Shown piece by piece: positions 37,395 through 48,700 of a stretch of DNA of 64,000 bases. Under the pieces are notes generated by a model. The model was not told the origin of the DNA. It ran no database searches and was given only the letters and a program-made list of their open reading frames with translations. The DNA is from Shewanella baltica (GTDB taxonomy: Bacteria; Pseudomonadota; Gammaproteobacteria; Enterobacterales; Shewanellaceae). The stretch is taken from contig NZ_UGYM01000002.1 of the NCBI RefSeq assembly GCF_900456975.1, positions 2,418,001 through 2,482,000 of the forward strand. The letters are read 5' to 3'. The stretch's first letter is position 1; every line of letters begins with the position of its first letter. The position numbers were made by a program, and so were the translations under genes.

Positions 37395-37982
37395 ATGGAT
37401 CAAGCGGAATTTAGACTCAGATTTAATCTGCACCCTTTAGCGCTGCAAGATCCGGCGGCCTTCCCACACCTTGGACTGCGCAAAGCTGCGGTGTTGATCC
37501 CGCTGCAGGATATCAACGGTGAACTGAATCTAATTTTAACCCAAAGACCGATGCACCTTCGCGCCCATCCAGGGCAGATCAGTTTCCCCGGCGGTAAAAT
37601 TGAGCCCTACGATGTCGATGCAATTGCAGCAGCATTAAGGGAAGCAGAAGAGGAAATAGGATTATCGCGGTATAACGTCGATGTGGTGGGCACATTTCCG
37701 GCCCACAATACCTTTACCGGATTTGAAATCACGCCCGTGGTCGGCATTATCAAGCAGGCATTTGATTGGAAACTCGATCCCGGTGAGGTAGCCGATTGCT
37801 TTACTGTGCCATTAAGCTTTTTTATTGAGCCGAGCAATCGCCACCAAAAACGCTTTTTACGCCAAGGGCGCTACTACAGCGTGCATTTTATTCCCTACCA
37901 ACAACGCTTTATCTGGGGCGCGACCGCCGCCATTATCGACCATTTATGCCGCCAGTTAAGCATTCCTGCCGATATTCTCTGA
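37395..37982 (+). CDS. nudL: NudL-type Nudix hydrolase (CoA pyrophosphatase)
   Basis: A 195-residue Nudix hydrolase. The Nudix box GKIEPYDVDAIAAALREAEE followed by EIGL (about 67-90) fits G-x5-E-x7-R-E-x2-E-E-x-G. The preceding QISFPGG and the UPF0035 pattern HLRAHPGQ are typical of CoA pyrophosphatases that split CoA or acyl-CoA into phosphopantetheine and 3',5'-ADP. It is directly downstream of pabB on the same strand, the order also known in E. coli (pabB-nudL), so the two are probably co-transcribed. Confidence 0.9.
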   Translation: MDQAEFRLRFNLHPLALQDPAAFPHLGLRKAAVLIPLQDINGELNLILTQRPMHLRAHPGQISFPGGKIEPYDVDAIAAALREAEEEIGLSRYNVDVVGTFPAHNTFTGFEITPVVGIIKQAFDWKLDPGEVADCFTVPLSFFIEPSNRHQKRFLRQGRYYSVHFIPYQQRFIWGATAAIIDHLCRQLSIPADIL

Positions 37983-38046
37983 CTTCATTTGGCACCGCTA
38001 AACCGTTAAAAAGCCAAACGGTTAAATTAGCCAAATAATAGATAGC

Positions 38047-38382
38047 TTAAACCACCAAGTGTATATACAAACCGGCGACAATCGACGTTAACAGCAACAT
38101 GGGAATGTTAAACCAATAACCCATGCGGCTATGGTGGGCGACATAATAGTTAAACGCTAAACTGACCAAACTAATGCCGCCACAGGTCCAAATCAAATAC
38201 TGTAATAACTGGGTTTCGTGTGGATCCCAATGGACTCTAAATGTCGCGCCACGGCTTAAATAATCGCCGACTTCGCGGTCAGGCCTCGCATCACCGAACA
38301 CTAATAGCGCATAGACGGCCAACGCCCAGCCTAAAATGGATAAGGCCGCGAGGATAATTTGAAATATTCTGACTTTACTCAT
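38047..38382 (-). CDS. small integral membrane protein of unknown function
   Basis: A 111-residue protein from ATG 38382, which has GGAGG upstream; the longer frame to 38397 is less likely. Three predicted membrane helices: IFQIILAALSILGWALAVYA, LIWTCGGISLVSLAFNYYVA and WFNIPMLLLTSIVAGLYIHL. A polar loop (DARPDREVGDYLSRGATFRV) lies between the first two. No family is recognised. It converges on the nudL-type gene and is divergent from asnS. Confidence 0.7.
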   Translation of the reverse strand: MSKVRIFQIILAALSILGWALAVYALLVFGDARPDREVGDYLSRGATFRVHWDPHETQLLQYLIWTCGGISLVSLAFNYYVAHHSRMGYWFNIPMLLLTSIVAGLYIHLVV

Positions 38383-38532
38383 ACTGCCTCCAGCCATTTA
38401 ACTCACTATATCGCCCAATATCGATATTATTAACCTCAGGATACCTTTTTCAGCTTGAGAAAAGCCACCAGCAAGGTAATATAAACCTCCAAAATTTTCA
38501 TATAAAACGTTTCGTTGGAGAATTAAGCAACA

Positions 38533-39933
38533 ATGAGCATCGCATCTGTCGCATCTGTATTTAAAGGTGAGCACGCCGTCGGTTCTAAAGTCACAGTTCG
38601 TGGCTGGGTCAGAACCCGTCGTGACTCTAAAGCCGGCATCTCTTTTTTAGCTGTTTATGACGGCTCTTGCTTTAATCCTATCCAAGGTGTCGTGCCCAAT
38701 AGCTTAGATAATTACGACAACGAAGTGTTAAAGCTGACTGCGGGTTGTTCTGTTGTGATGACAGGCGACGTGGTGGAATCTCCAGGCGCAGGTCAAGCAT
38801 TTGAGCTGCAAGTGACTGATATTGAAGTCGCAGGCTGGGTTGATGATCCAGACACTTACCCAATGGCCGCTAAACGTCACTCAATTGAACATTTACGCGA
38901 ATTAGCGCACTTACGCCCACGCACTAACATTATTGGTGCTGTTGCCCGCGTGCGTAACTGTTTATCCCAAGCGATTCACCGCTTCTACCACGAAGAAGGC
39001 TTTATTTGGGTATCGACCCCACTTATCACCGCCTCTGACTGTGAAGGTGCCGGTGAAATGTTCCGCGTATCGACCTTAGATATGGAAAACCTGCCACGTA
39101 CTGATGCAGGAAAAGTCGATTACGATAAAGATTTCTTCGGTAAAGAAGCTTTCCTAACCGTATCTGGCCAGTTGAACGCTGAAACCTACGCCTGTGCACT
39201 GTCAAAAGTGTATACCTTTGGCCCGACTTTCCGTGCTGAAAACTCAAACACTAGCCGCCACTTAGCGGAATTCTGGATGGTTGAGCCTGAAATGGCCTTC
39301 GCTAACTTAAACGACATCGCTGGCCTTGCCGAAGCTATGTTGAAATACGCATTCAATGCCGTATTGACTGAGCGTATGGACGATTTAACTTTCTTCGCCC
39401 AGCACGTTGATAAGACAGTGATTGACCGTCTGCAATCTTTCGTTTCAAGCGATTTTGCTCAAGTGGATTACACAGATGCGGTTGAAATTCTGCAAAACTG
39501 TGGCAGAACCTTCGAGTTCCCTGTGTCTTGGGGTATCGACTTATCTTCTGAGCACGAGCGTTACTTAGCCGAAGAGCACTTCAAAGCCCCTGTGGTCGTG
39601 AAGAACTATCCAAAAGATATCAAGGCCTTCTACATGCGTTTAAACGATGACGGTAAAACCGTTGCCGCGATGGACGTGTTAGCCCCAGGTATCGGTGAAA
39701 TCATCGGCGGTTCTCAACGTGAAGAGCGTTTAGACGTGCTGGATATGCGTTTAGCTGAAATGGATCTAAACCAAGAAGATTACTGGTGGTACCGTGATAT
39801 GCGCCGTTATGGCACAGTGCCACACGCAGGTTTTGGTCTAGGGTTTGAGCGTTTAGTGTCTTACGTGACTGGCGTTAACAACATTCGTGATGTTATCCCG
39901 TTCCCACGTGCACCGCGCACTGCGAACTTCTAA
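38533..39933 (+). CDS. asnS: asparaginyl-tRNA synthetase
   Basis: A 466-residue class IIb aminoacyl-tRNA synthetase that charges tRNA-Asn. The N-terminal OB fold binds the anticodon ([20 protein letters not shown]). The catalytic core has motif 2, [20 protein letters not shown], and motif 3, [20 protein letters not shown], followed by [16 protein letters not shown] at the very C-terminus. Length equals that of E. coli AsnS (466). A strong terminator follows at 40024-40055. Confidence 0.97.
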   Translation: MSIASVASVFKGEHAVGSKVTVRGWVRTRRDSKAGISFLAVYDGSCFNPIQGVVPNSLDNYDNEVLKLTAGCSVVMTGDVVESPGAGQAFELQVTDIEVAGWVDDPDTYPMAAKRHSIEHLRELAHLRPRTNIIGAVARVRNCLSQAIHRFYHEEGFIWVSTPLITASDCEGAGEMFRVSTLDMENLPRTDAGKVDYDKDFFGKEAFLTVSGQLNAETYACALSKVYTFGPTFRAENSNTSRHLAEFWMVEPEMAFANLNDIAGLAEAMLKYAFNAVLTERMDDLTFFAQHVDKTVIDRLQSFVSSDFAQVDYTDAVEILQNCGRTFEFPVSWGIDLSSEHERYLAEEHFKAPVVVKNYPKDIKAFYMRLNDDGKTVAAMDVLAPGIGEIIGGSQREERLDVLDMRLAEMDLNQEDYWWYRDMRRYGTVPHAGFGLGFERLVSYVTGVNNIRDVIPFPRAPRTANF

Positions 39934-40023
39934 TATCCCTTTATTTGGGTTTGTGGCTTTTTGGAGTAACAAGCTCAACATTGGAATATAAGCTAAGGCG
40001 TCGCTACTGCGCCTTAGCAAAAC

Positions 40024-40055
40024 GAAAAGGAGCTGAATATTCAGCTCCTTTTTTG
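40024..40055 (+). terminator. intrinsic terminator of asnS
   Basis: AAAAGGAGCTGAA pairs with TTCAGCTCCTTTT across a short TA centre, followed by a long T-run, about 90 bp after the asnS stop. Confidence 0.9.
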
Positions 40056-40199
40056 TTTCTGCGCATTTGCTAGCATACTTAGCTAATACTCTGAGCTAAT
40101 ACCATGAGTTAGCAGCATAAATTATCATCACGACCCAACACTATTACCTAACATCATAAGGCGAAACAGCCACTCATTCGCTTGATACTAATCCACTTG

Positions 40200-40565
40200 T
40201 TACTTATCCGCTTGATGCAGCGCCTGCGTGATATATTCCGCCACGTGTTTGGCTGCGATTTCATCGATTGAGGTTAACTTGATATGGCGGCGAAATTTGC
40301 CACTGCCTTCGAGTACCTTGTGTGGATCGCTAAGGTTTGCGCCCAAACTAAACTCCAATGACACATGCTGTTTATAGGCGAACACCCCACCAAAATCGCT
40401 CTTCGTGCTAAAGAGTATTCCACCGTACTTCACCGTTTCAGTGATATCGAGCGAGGATACGGCGGCGGTGGCGTTAACGGTTTGGCGCACGCCCTGCACG
40501 ATTTCAAGCAAGCTCGGGCTCATAAAACCGATGTCTTCTAAGAGTTTTTCAAGTTGTTCATTCAT
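40200..40565 (-). CDS. DUF1801 domain protein
   Basis: A 121-residue DUF1801 protein from ATG 40565, with AGGAGG 5 bp upstream; ATG 40568 is equally in frame, and the longer frame to 40628 lacks a ribosome site. Conserved stretches are TVKYGGILFSTKSDFGGVFA, HVSLEFSLGANLSDP and LEGSGKFRRHIKL, which are typical of the YdhG-like superfamily. The function is unknown. It stands alone between asnS and the nap operon. Confidence 0.8.
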   Translation of the reverse strand: MNEQLEKLLEDIGFMSPSLLEIVQGVRQTVNATAAVSSLDITETVKYGGILFSTKSDFGGVFAYKQHVSLEFSLGANLSDPHKVLEGSGKFRRHIKLTSIDEIAAKHVAEYITQALHQADK

Positions 40566-40773
40566 CATCGCCTCCTGCGTAATAGCATTTTCCATAGCGG
40601 CCTTTTCATACTGACCTCTATCACCCAATAATGATTCTCTGTCGATTGTATCCTGTGCAGTGAACTGAATAAAACCCCGTCAGGCACTCATAAACAAAAT
40701 CAATCGCTTAAACGTTAACTCAGCATGCCAAGTACCAAGTGAAGTCGCAATGCCATGCTGCCATTACAATTAA

Positions 40774-40800
40774 TAAAAAAGCCAAGCAGGTATGCTTGGC
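40774..40800 (-). terminator. intrinsic terminator of the nap operon
   Basis: On the minus strand GCCAAGCA pairs with TGCTTGGC around a 4-nt loop, followed by TTTTTTAT. It lies 116 bp after the napC stop. Confidence 0.85.
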
Positions 40801-40915
40801 CTTTGGCTGGAGATATCTAACTAACCTTAAGCAACACTAAGCAAAAGCAACATCAAGTAAAACTAACACGAGACTAAGTCACGCTAAGCCACACGAAGTC
40901 ACACTCTGTTTAAGA

Positions 40916-41503
40916 TTAAAAGCCCTTCACACCTGCCATATCGGGGAGATGGTGAGCAATCCCCTTGTGGCAATCGATACAGGTCTTTTCGCCGCTTGCC
41001 AGTGACGTTGAATGCATCTGCGCCGCTCTGGGTGATTGGCGGGTAAAGTCCATGTAAGTGAAGTTATGGCAGTTACGGCACTCGAGCGAGTCATTGGCCT
41101 TTAACCGCGCCCACTCATGCTCAGCCAGTTCACGCCGTTTACTTTCAAACTTGTCTCGGGTGTTAATCGTACCGAAAACCTTGCCCCACACTTCCTTAGA
41201 GGCCTGCATTTTACGGGCGATTTTATCGGTCCAGTTATGTGGCACATGGCAATCTGGGCACGTTGCCCGCACACCGCTGCGGTTAGTGAAGTGGATTGTC
41301 GTCTGTAACTCTTGATAGACGTTGTTTTCCATTTCATGGCAACTGATACAGAAAGCTTCCTTGTTGGTCGCTTCGAGGGCCGTGTTAAAGCCGCCCCAAA
41401 AAATCACTCCAGCCACAAAGCCACCTAAGGTCAAAAAACCTAAACTGTAATGCACACTCGGACGATTGAGTACCTGCCAGATTTTTTTCAGTTTATCTAA
41501 CAT
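40916..41503 (-). CDS. napC: NapC/NirT-type tetrahaem cytochrome c
   Basis: A 195-residue membrane-anchored quinol dehydrogenase that passes electrons from the quinol pool to NapB/NapA. One N-terminal helix ([20 protein letters not shown], about 17-36) anchors it; four CxxCH haem sites face the periplasm: CISCHEM, CPDCHV, CRNCHN and CIDCHK. It starts 8 bp after napB. Shewanella also uses CymA for this task in some nap systems; presence of a dedicated NapC here indicates the napEDABC type. Confidence 0.93.
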   Translation of the reverse strand: MLDKLKKIWQVLNRPSVHYSLGFLTLGGFVAGVIFWGGFNTALEATNKEAFCISCHEMENNVYQELQTTIHFTNRSGVRATCPDCHVPHNWTDKIARKMQASKEVWGKVFGTINTRDKFESKRRELAEHEWARLKANDSLECRNCHNFTYMDFTRQSPRAAQMHSTSLASGEKTCIDCHKGIAHHLPDMAGVKGF

Positions 41504-41511
41504 GCTAACTC

Positions 41512-41997
41512 CTAGTGTTTTTTCTGCTCAGTGTTGGCTTTGATCAGATGTTCCATGTCCACAAAGTCATTTTCGACCAGTAGCTTGGCATCTAACTGCG
41601 GCACATGACACTGAGTGCAGAAATATCGGCGCGGCGATAATGTGGCTAAGAAGTTATTATCCCTGTCCATAAAATGCGTGACGCTGACCATAGGCGCTTG
41701 GGATTCCCCAATGCGGTTGCGGGCATGACAGGCCATACATTTGTTCACTTTGAGATCGAGCTGATAACCGTCGATCTTATGCGGGATCACAGGCGGCTGC
41801 ATGGGGTAGCTGCGCACTTCCTTCACATCGGTATTACGCACGTTTTGCATCGCCGGCGGCGTCGGTTCCACATCAATTGGCGCTTGTCGCAGGGTCGCTA
41901 TTTTTTCGTCGGGAATACTGGCGGCAGAGACTGCCGTCATCATCAATGAACCGAATGCCAGTAAACCGATCGCTGAAACTAATTGTAGAGTTTTCAT
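41512..41997 (-). CDS. napB: periplasmic nitrate reductase dihaem subunit NapB
   Basis: A 161-residue periplasmic dihaem cytochrome c that hands electrons to NapA. It has a Sec signal peptide ([20 protein letters not shown], cleaved after a run of small residues near 25) and two haem motifs, [12 protein letters not shown] and [13 protein letters not shown]. Distal His ligands are probably in [10 protein letters not shown] and nearby. It lies 10 bp after napA and 8 bp before napC on the same strand. Confidence 0.94.
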   Translation of the reverse strand: MKTLQLVSAIGLLAFGSLMMTAVSAASIPDEKIATLRQAPIDVEPTPPAMQNVRNTDVKEVRSYPMQPPVIPHKIDGYQLDLKVNKCMACHARNRIGESQAPMVSVTHFMDRDNNFLATLSPRRYFCTQCHVPQLDAKLLVENDFVDMEHLIKANTEQKKH

Positions 41998-42007
41998 CGT
42001 GTTCTCC

Positions 42008-44503
42008 TTAAACCTTGACGATCTTCACCGCACATTTTTTAAAGTCAGTTTGTTTTGACAAGGGATCTGTCGCATCTAAGGTGACTTTATTAATGAGCTG
42101 GCTAGCATCGAACCAAGGCACAAACACTAAGCCCACTGGCGGTTTGTTACGGCCACGGGTTTCAACTCGGGTCTTAATTTCACCACGACGTGACACCACG
42201 CGAATTTCATCGCCACGGCGCAGACCACGCTTCTTGGCATCTTCTGGATGCATAAAACACACAGCATCGGGGAAGGCGCGATAAAGCTCAGGCACACGTT
42301 GGGTCATAGAACCTGAGTGCCAATGTTCCAGCACTCGGCCCGTCGATAACCAAATATCGTATTCTTCGTCTGGCGACTCGGCGGCAGGCTCATAGGGCAG
42401 CGCAAAAATCACCGCACGGCCATCGGGATGACCGTAGAACTCAAAGCCTGTGCCCGCTGTTACATAAGGATCGCTCCCCTCACGGAAGCGCCACTTGGTT
42501 TCCTTGCCATCGACCACAGGCCAACGCAGACCATGGGCCTCGTGATAGGCATCAAACGGCGCTAAGTCATGACCATGACCACGGCCAAAGGAGGCGTACT
42601 CTTCAAACAGACCTTTTTGCACATAGAAGCCAAAATGTTTCGCTTCATCGTTCAGATACTTAGGATCGGCATCCGCCAAAGGAAACTTATCGACATGGCC
42701 ATTTTGATACAGGACTTCGAAAAGCGTTTTGCCTTTGAACTCAGGGTTCGCCGCCAATACATCCTTGGGCCACACTTCATCTGTTGTGAAACGTTTCGCA
42801 AATTCCATCAACTGCCACAGATCCGAATGCGATTCGCCCGGCGCTTGCACCATTTGATGCCAGAACTGAGTACGGCGCTCGGCATTACCGTAAGCGCCCT
42901 CTTTCTCGACCCACATTGCAGTGGGCAAGATCAAATCGGCAGCTTGGGTGGTGACGGTGGGATAAGCATCGGACACTACGATAAAGTTTTCGGGATTACG
43001 ATAGCCCGGCAACCCTTCTTCGTTGATGTTCGGACCCGCCTGCATATTGTTATTCACTTGCACCCAATAACAGTTCAAGTCACCGTCTTTAAGGCGGCGG
43101 TTTTGCTCAACGGCGTGATAACCGGGTTTGGGCGGAATGATACCGCTCGGGATCTTCCACGTTTCTTCGGCGCGTTTTCTGTGCTCGGGATTGGTCACCA
43201 CCATGTCGGCGGGTAGACGATGGGAGAAAGTCCCGACTTCACGTGCCGTGCCACAGGCCGATGGCTGACCGGTCAGCGAAAATGGGCTGTTACCTGGGGT
43301 TGAAATCTTACCTGTTAACAAATGGATGTTGTAAATCAGGTTATTACACCAGACACCACGGGTATGTTGGTTAAATCCCATGGTCCAGAATGACGTCACT
43401 TTGACATTCGGATCGGCATATAGCTTAGCCAATTCGATCAGTTTATCTTCTGGCACCCCAGACAGTTTACTGACTTTCTCGACGGTATATTCGGCAACAA
43501 AGGCTTTGAAGGCTTCAAAATCAATTGCCGTTGAATCCCCTGCGGTTTTAACATTTTTAGCTTTTTGCTCAAGGGGATGAGTCGGACGTAAACCGTAACC
43601 GATATCAGTCGTGCCTTGGCGGAAATTCACGTGTTTTTTAACGAAATCCCAGTTCACTTTATCGTTTTGAATAATGTAGTTGGCAATAAAGTTCAACATG
43701 GCCAAATCCGTTTGCGGCGTGAACACTATCGGAATATCCGCCAGATCGAAGGAGCGATTCTGGAAAGTCGATAACACAGCTACTTTGACATGGGGTTCAC
43801 TCAAGCGTCTGTCTGTTACTCGGCTCCACAGGATCGGGTGCATCTCGGCCATGTTCGAGCCCCAAAGCACGAATGCATCGGCGGCTTCCATATCGTCATA
43901 GCAGCCCATTGGCTCGTCGATACCGAAGGTGCGCATAAATCCGACCACGGCAGACGCCATACAATGGCGTGCATTAGGGTCGATATTGTTTGAACCGAAG
44001 CCCGCCTTCATCAACTTAACGGCGGCGTAACCTTCCCACACAGTCCATTGGCCCGAACCAAACATGCCCACGGCCGTTGGCCCTTTGGCTTTAATGGTTT
44101 CTTTCCACTTTTGCGCCATGATGTCGAAGGCGCTGTCCCAGCTAATTGGCGAAAACTCACCGTGCTTGTCGTATTTACCATCTGTCATCCGCAGCATGGG
44201 CGTGGTTAAGCGATCGCTACCGTACATGATCTTCGACAGAAAATAGCCTTTAATACAGTTAAGACCACGGTTCACTTCACTGTTAGCATCGCCATGGGTG
44301 GCGACCACTTTGCCATCGCGGGTTGCGACAATCACAGAGCAGCCAGTGCCGCAAAAACGGCAAGGGGCTTTATTCCACTCTAATTTGGTTTGTTCTGAGC
44401 TGGTAATTAAGTTGCTTGCGCCAGCGGGTAAGGCTAAACCAGCGGCGCCTGCAGCGGCAATCACCGCATTGGCTTTAATAAAGTCACGTCTGTTCATATT
44501 CAT
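42008..44503 (-). CDS. napA: periplasmic nitrate reductase catalytic subunit NapA
   Basis: An 831-residue molybdenum enzyme that reduces nitrate to nitrite in the periplasm. A Tat signal peptide ([20 protein letters not shown]) exports the folded protein. The [4Fe-4S] cluster is held by [20 protein letters not shown] and the later [10 protein letters not shown]. The molybdenum-ligand Cys is in [18 protein letters not shown] (about 180). The C-terminal pterin-binding domain includes [20 protein letters not shown]. Length is standard. It overlaps napD by 4 bp. Confidence 0.97.
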   Translation of the reverse strand: MNMNRRDFIKANAVIAAAGAAGLALPAGASNLITSSEQTKLEWNKAPCRFCGTGCSVIVATRDGKVVATHGDANSEVNRGLNCIKGYFLSKIMYGSDRLTTPMLRMTDGKYDKHGEFSPISWDSAFDIMAQKWKETIKAKGPTAVGMFGSGQWTVWEGYAAVKLMKAGFGSNNIDPNARHCMASAVVGFMRTFGIDEPMGCYDDMEAADAFVLWGSNMAEMHPILWSRVTDRRLSEPHVKVAVLSTFQNRSFDLADIPIVFTPQTDLAMLNFIANYIIQNDKVNWDFVKKHVNFRQGTTDIGYGLRPTHPLEQKAKNVKTAGDSTAIDFEAFKAFVAEYTVEKVSKLSGVPEDKLIELAKLYADPNVKVTSFWTMGFNQHTRGVWCNNLIYNIHLLTGKISTPGNSPFSLTGQPSACGTAREVGTFSHRLPADMVVTNPEHRKRAEETWKIPSGIIPPKPGYHAVEQNRRLKDGDLNCYWVQVNNNMQAGPNINEEGLPGYRNPENFIVVSDAYPTVTTQAADLILPTAMWVEKEGAYGNAERRTQFWHQMVQAPGESHSDLWQLMEFAKRFTTDEVWPKDVLAANPEFKGKTLFEVLYQNGHVDKFPLADADPKYLNDEAKHFGFYVQKGLFEEYASFGRGHGHDLAPFDAYHEAHGLRWPVVDGKETKWRFREGSDPYVTAGTGFEFYGHPDGRAVIFALPYEPAAESPDEEYDIWLSTGRVLEHWHSGSMTQRVPELYRAFPDAVCFMHPEDAKKRGLRRGDEIRVVSRRGEIKTRVETRGRNKPPVGLVFVPWFDASQLINKVTLDATDPLSKQTDFKKCAVKIVKV

Positions 44504-44769
44504 TCTTCACCCTCTTCGAGCACTTCACTCTGGTGGTAAACCATAGTGGCGGATAACACGCCCGGAATGGCATTGATCGCTTCTATGCTGTCCATCAAGG
44601 CGCGCTGAGTTTCGCTCTCGATGACCACGACCAACTTCACTTCGTTGTTGACGGAAAGTTCGGCATTTTCAATGGCCATGATCTCTTGTCTAACGTCTGC
44701 CATTTTCTGCGGTAAGACCTGCACCACTAAACTGGTGATATGGAGTTCTTTGCTCATCCGACATTCCAC
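44500..44769 (-). CDS. napD: NapD chaperone for NapA maturation
   Basis: An 89-residue cytoplasmic protein that binds the NapA Tat signal and holds back export until the cofactor is inserted. The N-terminal segment [20 protein letters not shown] and the later [18 protein letters not shown] match the small ferredoxin-like NapD fold. It overlaps napA by 4 bp and begins 30 bp after napE. Confidence 0.92.
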   Translation of the reverse strand: MECRMSKELHITSLVVQVLPQKMADVRQEIMAIENAELSVNNEVKLVVVIESETQRALMDSIEAINAIPGVLSATMVYHQSEVLEEGEE

Positions 44770-44799
44770 TCTTTATTTAATATTCTGATAATAAAGCGA

Positions 44800-44958
44800 T
44801 TAACCCACTCCCGGTGGTCCAGTCAAAATCTGACTAAACCAAATTGCAAAGCCCAAGCCACTGACCAGCAGCACAGACAATAACGGCGCGAGAAACACGG
44901 TTAAAAAGATAAAGATTTTCAGTTCTAGGGATTTTTCTTCTGCGGTGCTAGCACTCAT
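44800..44958 (-). CDS. napE: NapE small membrane protein
   Basis: A 52-residue ORF on the minus strand starting at ATG 44958, with GGAGG upstream. It has one membrane helix (IFIFLTVFLAPLLSVLLVSG) and ends SQILTGPPGVG, the usual NapE C-terminus. Its function is unknown, but it is a common first gene of nap operons. Together with napD, A, B and C it defines napEDABC. Confidence 0.88.
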   Translation of the reverse strand: MSASTAEEKSLELKIFIFLTVFLAPLLSVLLVSGLGFAIWFSQILTGPPGVG

Positions 44959-45115
44959 GCATCCTCCAAGAGGTGTGTTCCTGCCACGTTGCGCGTTGGG
45001 ACAAGCGTCCGCGGCAAGTTTTATGTATATCTATTGCATCTTTGGATCACGAAGCGATCATACCTTTTAGTTGTTAACAAAATGTATACCTCCAAATTGG
45101 TAAAGCGGATGATGC

Positions 45116-45129
45116 TTGATCCAGATCAT
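45116..45129 (-). promoter_or_regulatory. FNR/EtrA-like box upstream of napE
   Basis: The sequence TTGATCCAGATCAT matches the FNR consensus TTGAT-N4-ATCAA at nine of ten fixed positions. It is about 160 bp before the napE start. A TATACA (45083-45088, minus) lies downstream at roughly the spacing of a -10 element in a class II FNR promoter. Anaerobic activation of nap is therefore likely. Confidence 0.7.
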
Positions 45130-45608
45130 CAATTTTCTGCGAGTATTAGTCAGATCTCAGTTTTCAAACGCTTTTGAAGATTACAACTTAGTAAGTTGAA
45201 TAGGTTTAAAGATTAGAAAGTGGCTAAAATAGAAGAATTTCCGCGAGAACATCCCGAAAAAGTCGCCAAAAAACACTGGGTATTCATAAAGGAGTAGATG
45301 GTAGGAAGGTTTGAAAGTACGAGAGTTAACTACTTGATCTAAAAAGTAAGAAAATCGCTATAAAAGCATGACTGGCATCAAGCCAAGATAGCCACTAAGA
45401 CTGACTAAGCGCCGCACAGCAGTTTTATCGATGAATAACTGAGTAATGTCGGAGGTGAGTGTTTTACCGCAGAAGATAACAAGATTACGTGGGCAGGAGT
45501 GGAGATGAGGCTAAAGCTAAAGCACAGTGCCTGGTGCTTAGTGCATGGCGCAATTCGCGGCGCATCACTGACGTGTATATCGTTCAAATAGCAGGAATTT
45601 AGGGAAAT
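45130..45608. other. intergenic region between nap and hrpA
   Basis: About 480 bp without a convincing gene. A 60-codon minus ORF (45405-45587) has no ribosome site and is not protein-like. The left part is upstream of the nap promoter and may hold further regulator sites, which I could not identify. Confidence 0.4.
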
Positions 45609-45645
45609 AAAAAACCGAGTAAAAGGTTAGTTCTACTCGGTTTTT
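45609..45645 (-). terminator. intrinsic terminator of hrpA
   Basis: AAAAACCGAGTA pairs with TACTCGGTTTTT. On the minus strand the stem is followed by a T-run. It lies about 105 bp after the hrpA stop. Confidence 0.8.
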
Positions 45646-45750
45646 CGCGAAGGTATTTTTACACGCTTGTCTGCTCGATGATGGCTCGCATTAGTGTACT
45701 CAGCCCTTTAAACCAACCAAGGTATTCAACTGAACACTTAAATCAAACCA

Positions 45751-48700
45751 TTAGACCTGTTGGATATGATTCAAAATGCGTTTTTCCGATATCGGATAAG
45801 CCGTGCCTAACACCTGCGCAAAACAGGAGACGCGATACTCTTCAATCATCCAGCGCGCTTCAATTAACGCGGGCGGTGTCGGCATAGATCGTGGCACTTT
45901 CGCCAATTGTGCATTCAATGCTTCCTGCACCTTGTTAATACTCTGCATATGCAAACGGTCGCGAGTTGGATCGACGGGCAACTTCTCGACACGGATTTCA
46001 ATCGCTTTTAAGTAACGCGCCACATCGGCTAAACGATTCCAACCGCAGGATTCAACAAACCCTTTAAACACTAATTTGTCTAATTGGCTTTGAATATCAC
46101 TCATAGCAAAAGCGATATCTAAGCTGATTTTACCCTTGAGACGTTTTTTAATGCTCTGGTATAAGGTCAAAATCTGCTCAACCTTCAGGGCAATTTGCTC
46201 GGCGGTCGGGTTGAGCTCTTGGCGAACCCAGTCCTTTGCCTGCTCAAATTGGGCTTGATTACGCACATCGAGGGCTTTTTCATCCAATAATTGCTGCACA
46301 GCGGCGGCAATAATGTCATCAATCAAGATTTGTACTTGACCAAAGGGATTGAAATACATCGCCAATTTCGCCTTATTCGGCAAAGCTTGCTGCAAATGTT
46401 TTACCGGTGATGGAATGTTTAACAGCAACAAGCGTCGCAGACCTTGGCGATGAGCATCTAAGGCTTCAAATTCATCATCAAATAATTTGATCGCAACACT
46501 GTCTTTTTTATCGATCAGCGCCGGAAACGCCCGTACTTGGTAATTGCCTTTTTGCTGCTGATATTGCTGCGGCAAATCACCAAAGGACCACTCAGTTAAC
46601 GCTTCTTGCTCTATGCCTTTATCCGCCACCTGACGAATGGCCTTCGCCACCACGCCCTGCAACTCGGCTTTTAAGGTATCGAGCACCCGACCTTCGGCGA
46701 CTAAGTTGTTTTTATCGTCTTCGATTTTAAAGTTCATCTGCAAATGCGCGGGGATCTGCGTTAAATCAAAATCTTCCGGCGTTATGCGCGTGCCACTCAT
46801 GCGCAGCAATTGCTTGCACATGGCTTCAAGCAAACTGGCACTAAAAGGCACCATGGCCTGTACACAAGCGCGGGCATAGTCAGGCGCGGGCACAAAGTTA
46901 CGTCGTAAACTCTTAGGCAAAGATTTGATCAGCGCGATGCACTTTTCTTCCCTCAGCCCCGCCACTAACCAATCAAAATCGCTATCGTCGATTTGATTAA
47001 GCAGCGCCACCGGAATGTGCACCGACACGCCGTCATCCGCCGCAGCGGGTTCAAAGTGATAACTCAGCTGCAGGCGCAAATTGCCCTTGTGCCATGTATC
47101 GGGGAAATCCAAGGTCGAAATATGGTCGGCATTGCGCTGCATTAACAGCGCTTTGCTGAAATCGAGTAAATCCGGTTGCTCGCGCCTGGCTTTTTTCCAC
47201 CAGCCGAAAAACAGCTGGGCGTTGTAAATCCCCTCGGGGATCCGCGGCTCGTAAAAATCCACCAACACTTGCTCGTCCACCAAAATATCGCGGCGACGGG
47301 ATTTATGCTCGAGGGATTCAATGTCTTCGAGCAGCTTTTGGTTAGCGACAAAAAATGCTTCTTGGGTTTGCAACTGCCCTTCTGCCAAGGCGCTGCGGAT
47401 AAAAATCTCACGCGCTTCAACGGGATCGATGGGGCCGTATTGCACTTTGCGACGGTGTACAACCGTCAGGCCATAGAGCACTTGATTCTCAAGGGCGATA
47501 ACGCTGCCAGGTTTTGCCTCAAAATGGGGCTCTACATAGCTTTTCTTAATCAAATGCGCCGCTAAGGGCTCTAGCCATTCGGGTTCAATTTTGGCGCAGC
47601 AGCGGGCGAATAAGCGCGAAGTTTCGGTAAGCTCAGCGGCCATAATCCACTTTGGGCCTTTTTTGGCCAATGGCGAACCGGGAAACACAAAGAATTTACG
47701 ATTACGCGCACCTAAATACTCGTTATTGTTATCTTTAAAACCAACATGGCTCAACAAGCCCGACAACAGCGCACGGTGCAAGGTATCGTAACTTGGGGGC
47801 GTATCGTTTAAGCGCCATTTTAAATCGTGCACGGCTTGTTTAAGCTGGGCGTATAAATCCTGCCACTCGCGAACGCGCAAATAGGCCAAATACTCATCGC
47901 GGCACTTTTTACGGAACTGACTAGCAGATAACTCTTTTTGTTGATCTTTTAAGTGCTGCCACAGGTTAATCCAACTAACGAAATCGGAACTGGGATCGGC
48001 AAAACGACGATGGGCTTCATCACTGGCTTGCTTCTTCTCCATCGGACGCTCGCGGGGATCTTGAATCGATAATCCCGCAGCAATTACCAGCACTTCGTTC
48101 AAACAACCTAACTGCTGACTTTCGACCACCATACGCGCCAAACGCGGATCCACAGGAATTTGCGCCAGATTACGCCCAAGTGGCGTCAATACGAGCTTGC
48201 CGTGTTTGCTCTCAACCGCTTGTAATTCTTCGAGCAGCAAGAAACCATCGCGGATATGGCGTGGATCAGGTGGCTCGATAAACGGGAAGCCAGCAATATC
48301 ACCTAAACCGATGGCGAGCATCTGCAAAATGACCGATGCCAAGTTAGTGCGCAAAATTTCAGGATCGGTAAACGCCGGACGATTATTAAAATCCGCCTCA
48401 TCGTACAAACGAATACAAATACCCGATCCCACACGACCACAACGGCCTTGGCGCTGATTGGCGCTCGCCTGCGAGATAGGTTCTATCGGTAAACGTTGCA
48501 CCTTAGTGCGATAACTATAACGGCTGATACGCGCTGTACCTGGGTCGATAACGTAGCGAATGCCCGGCACAGTCAGCGAAGTTTCCGCAACGTTCGTCGC
48601 GAGTACAATCCGCCGACCTCTGTGACTACTGAAGACTTTGGACTGCTCGCCATAGGATAAACGTGCGTACAGCGGCAAAATTTCGGTATCGCGGTAATTA

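Noticed and set aside
42569..43216. 215-codon plus-strand ORF inside napA
   Set aside because: Antisense shadow of the well-conserved napA gene.
45405..45587. 60-codon minus-strand ORF between nap and hrpA
   Set aside because: No ribosome site and unlikely composition.
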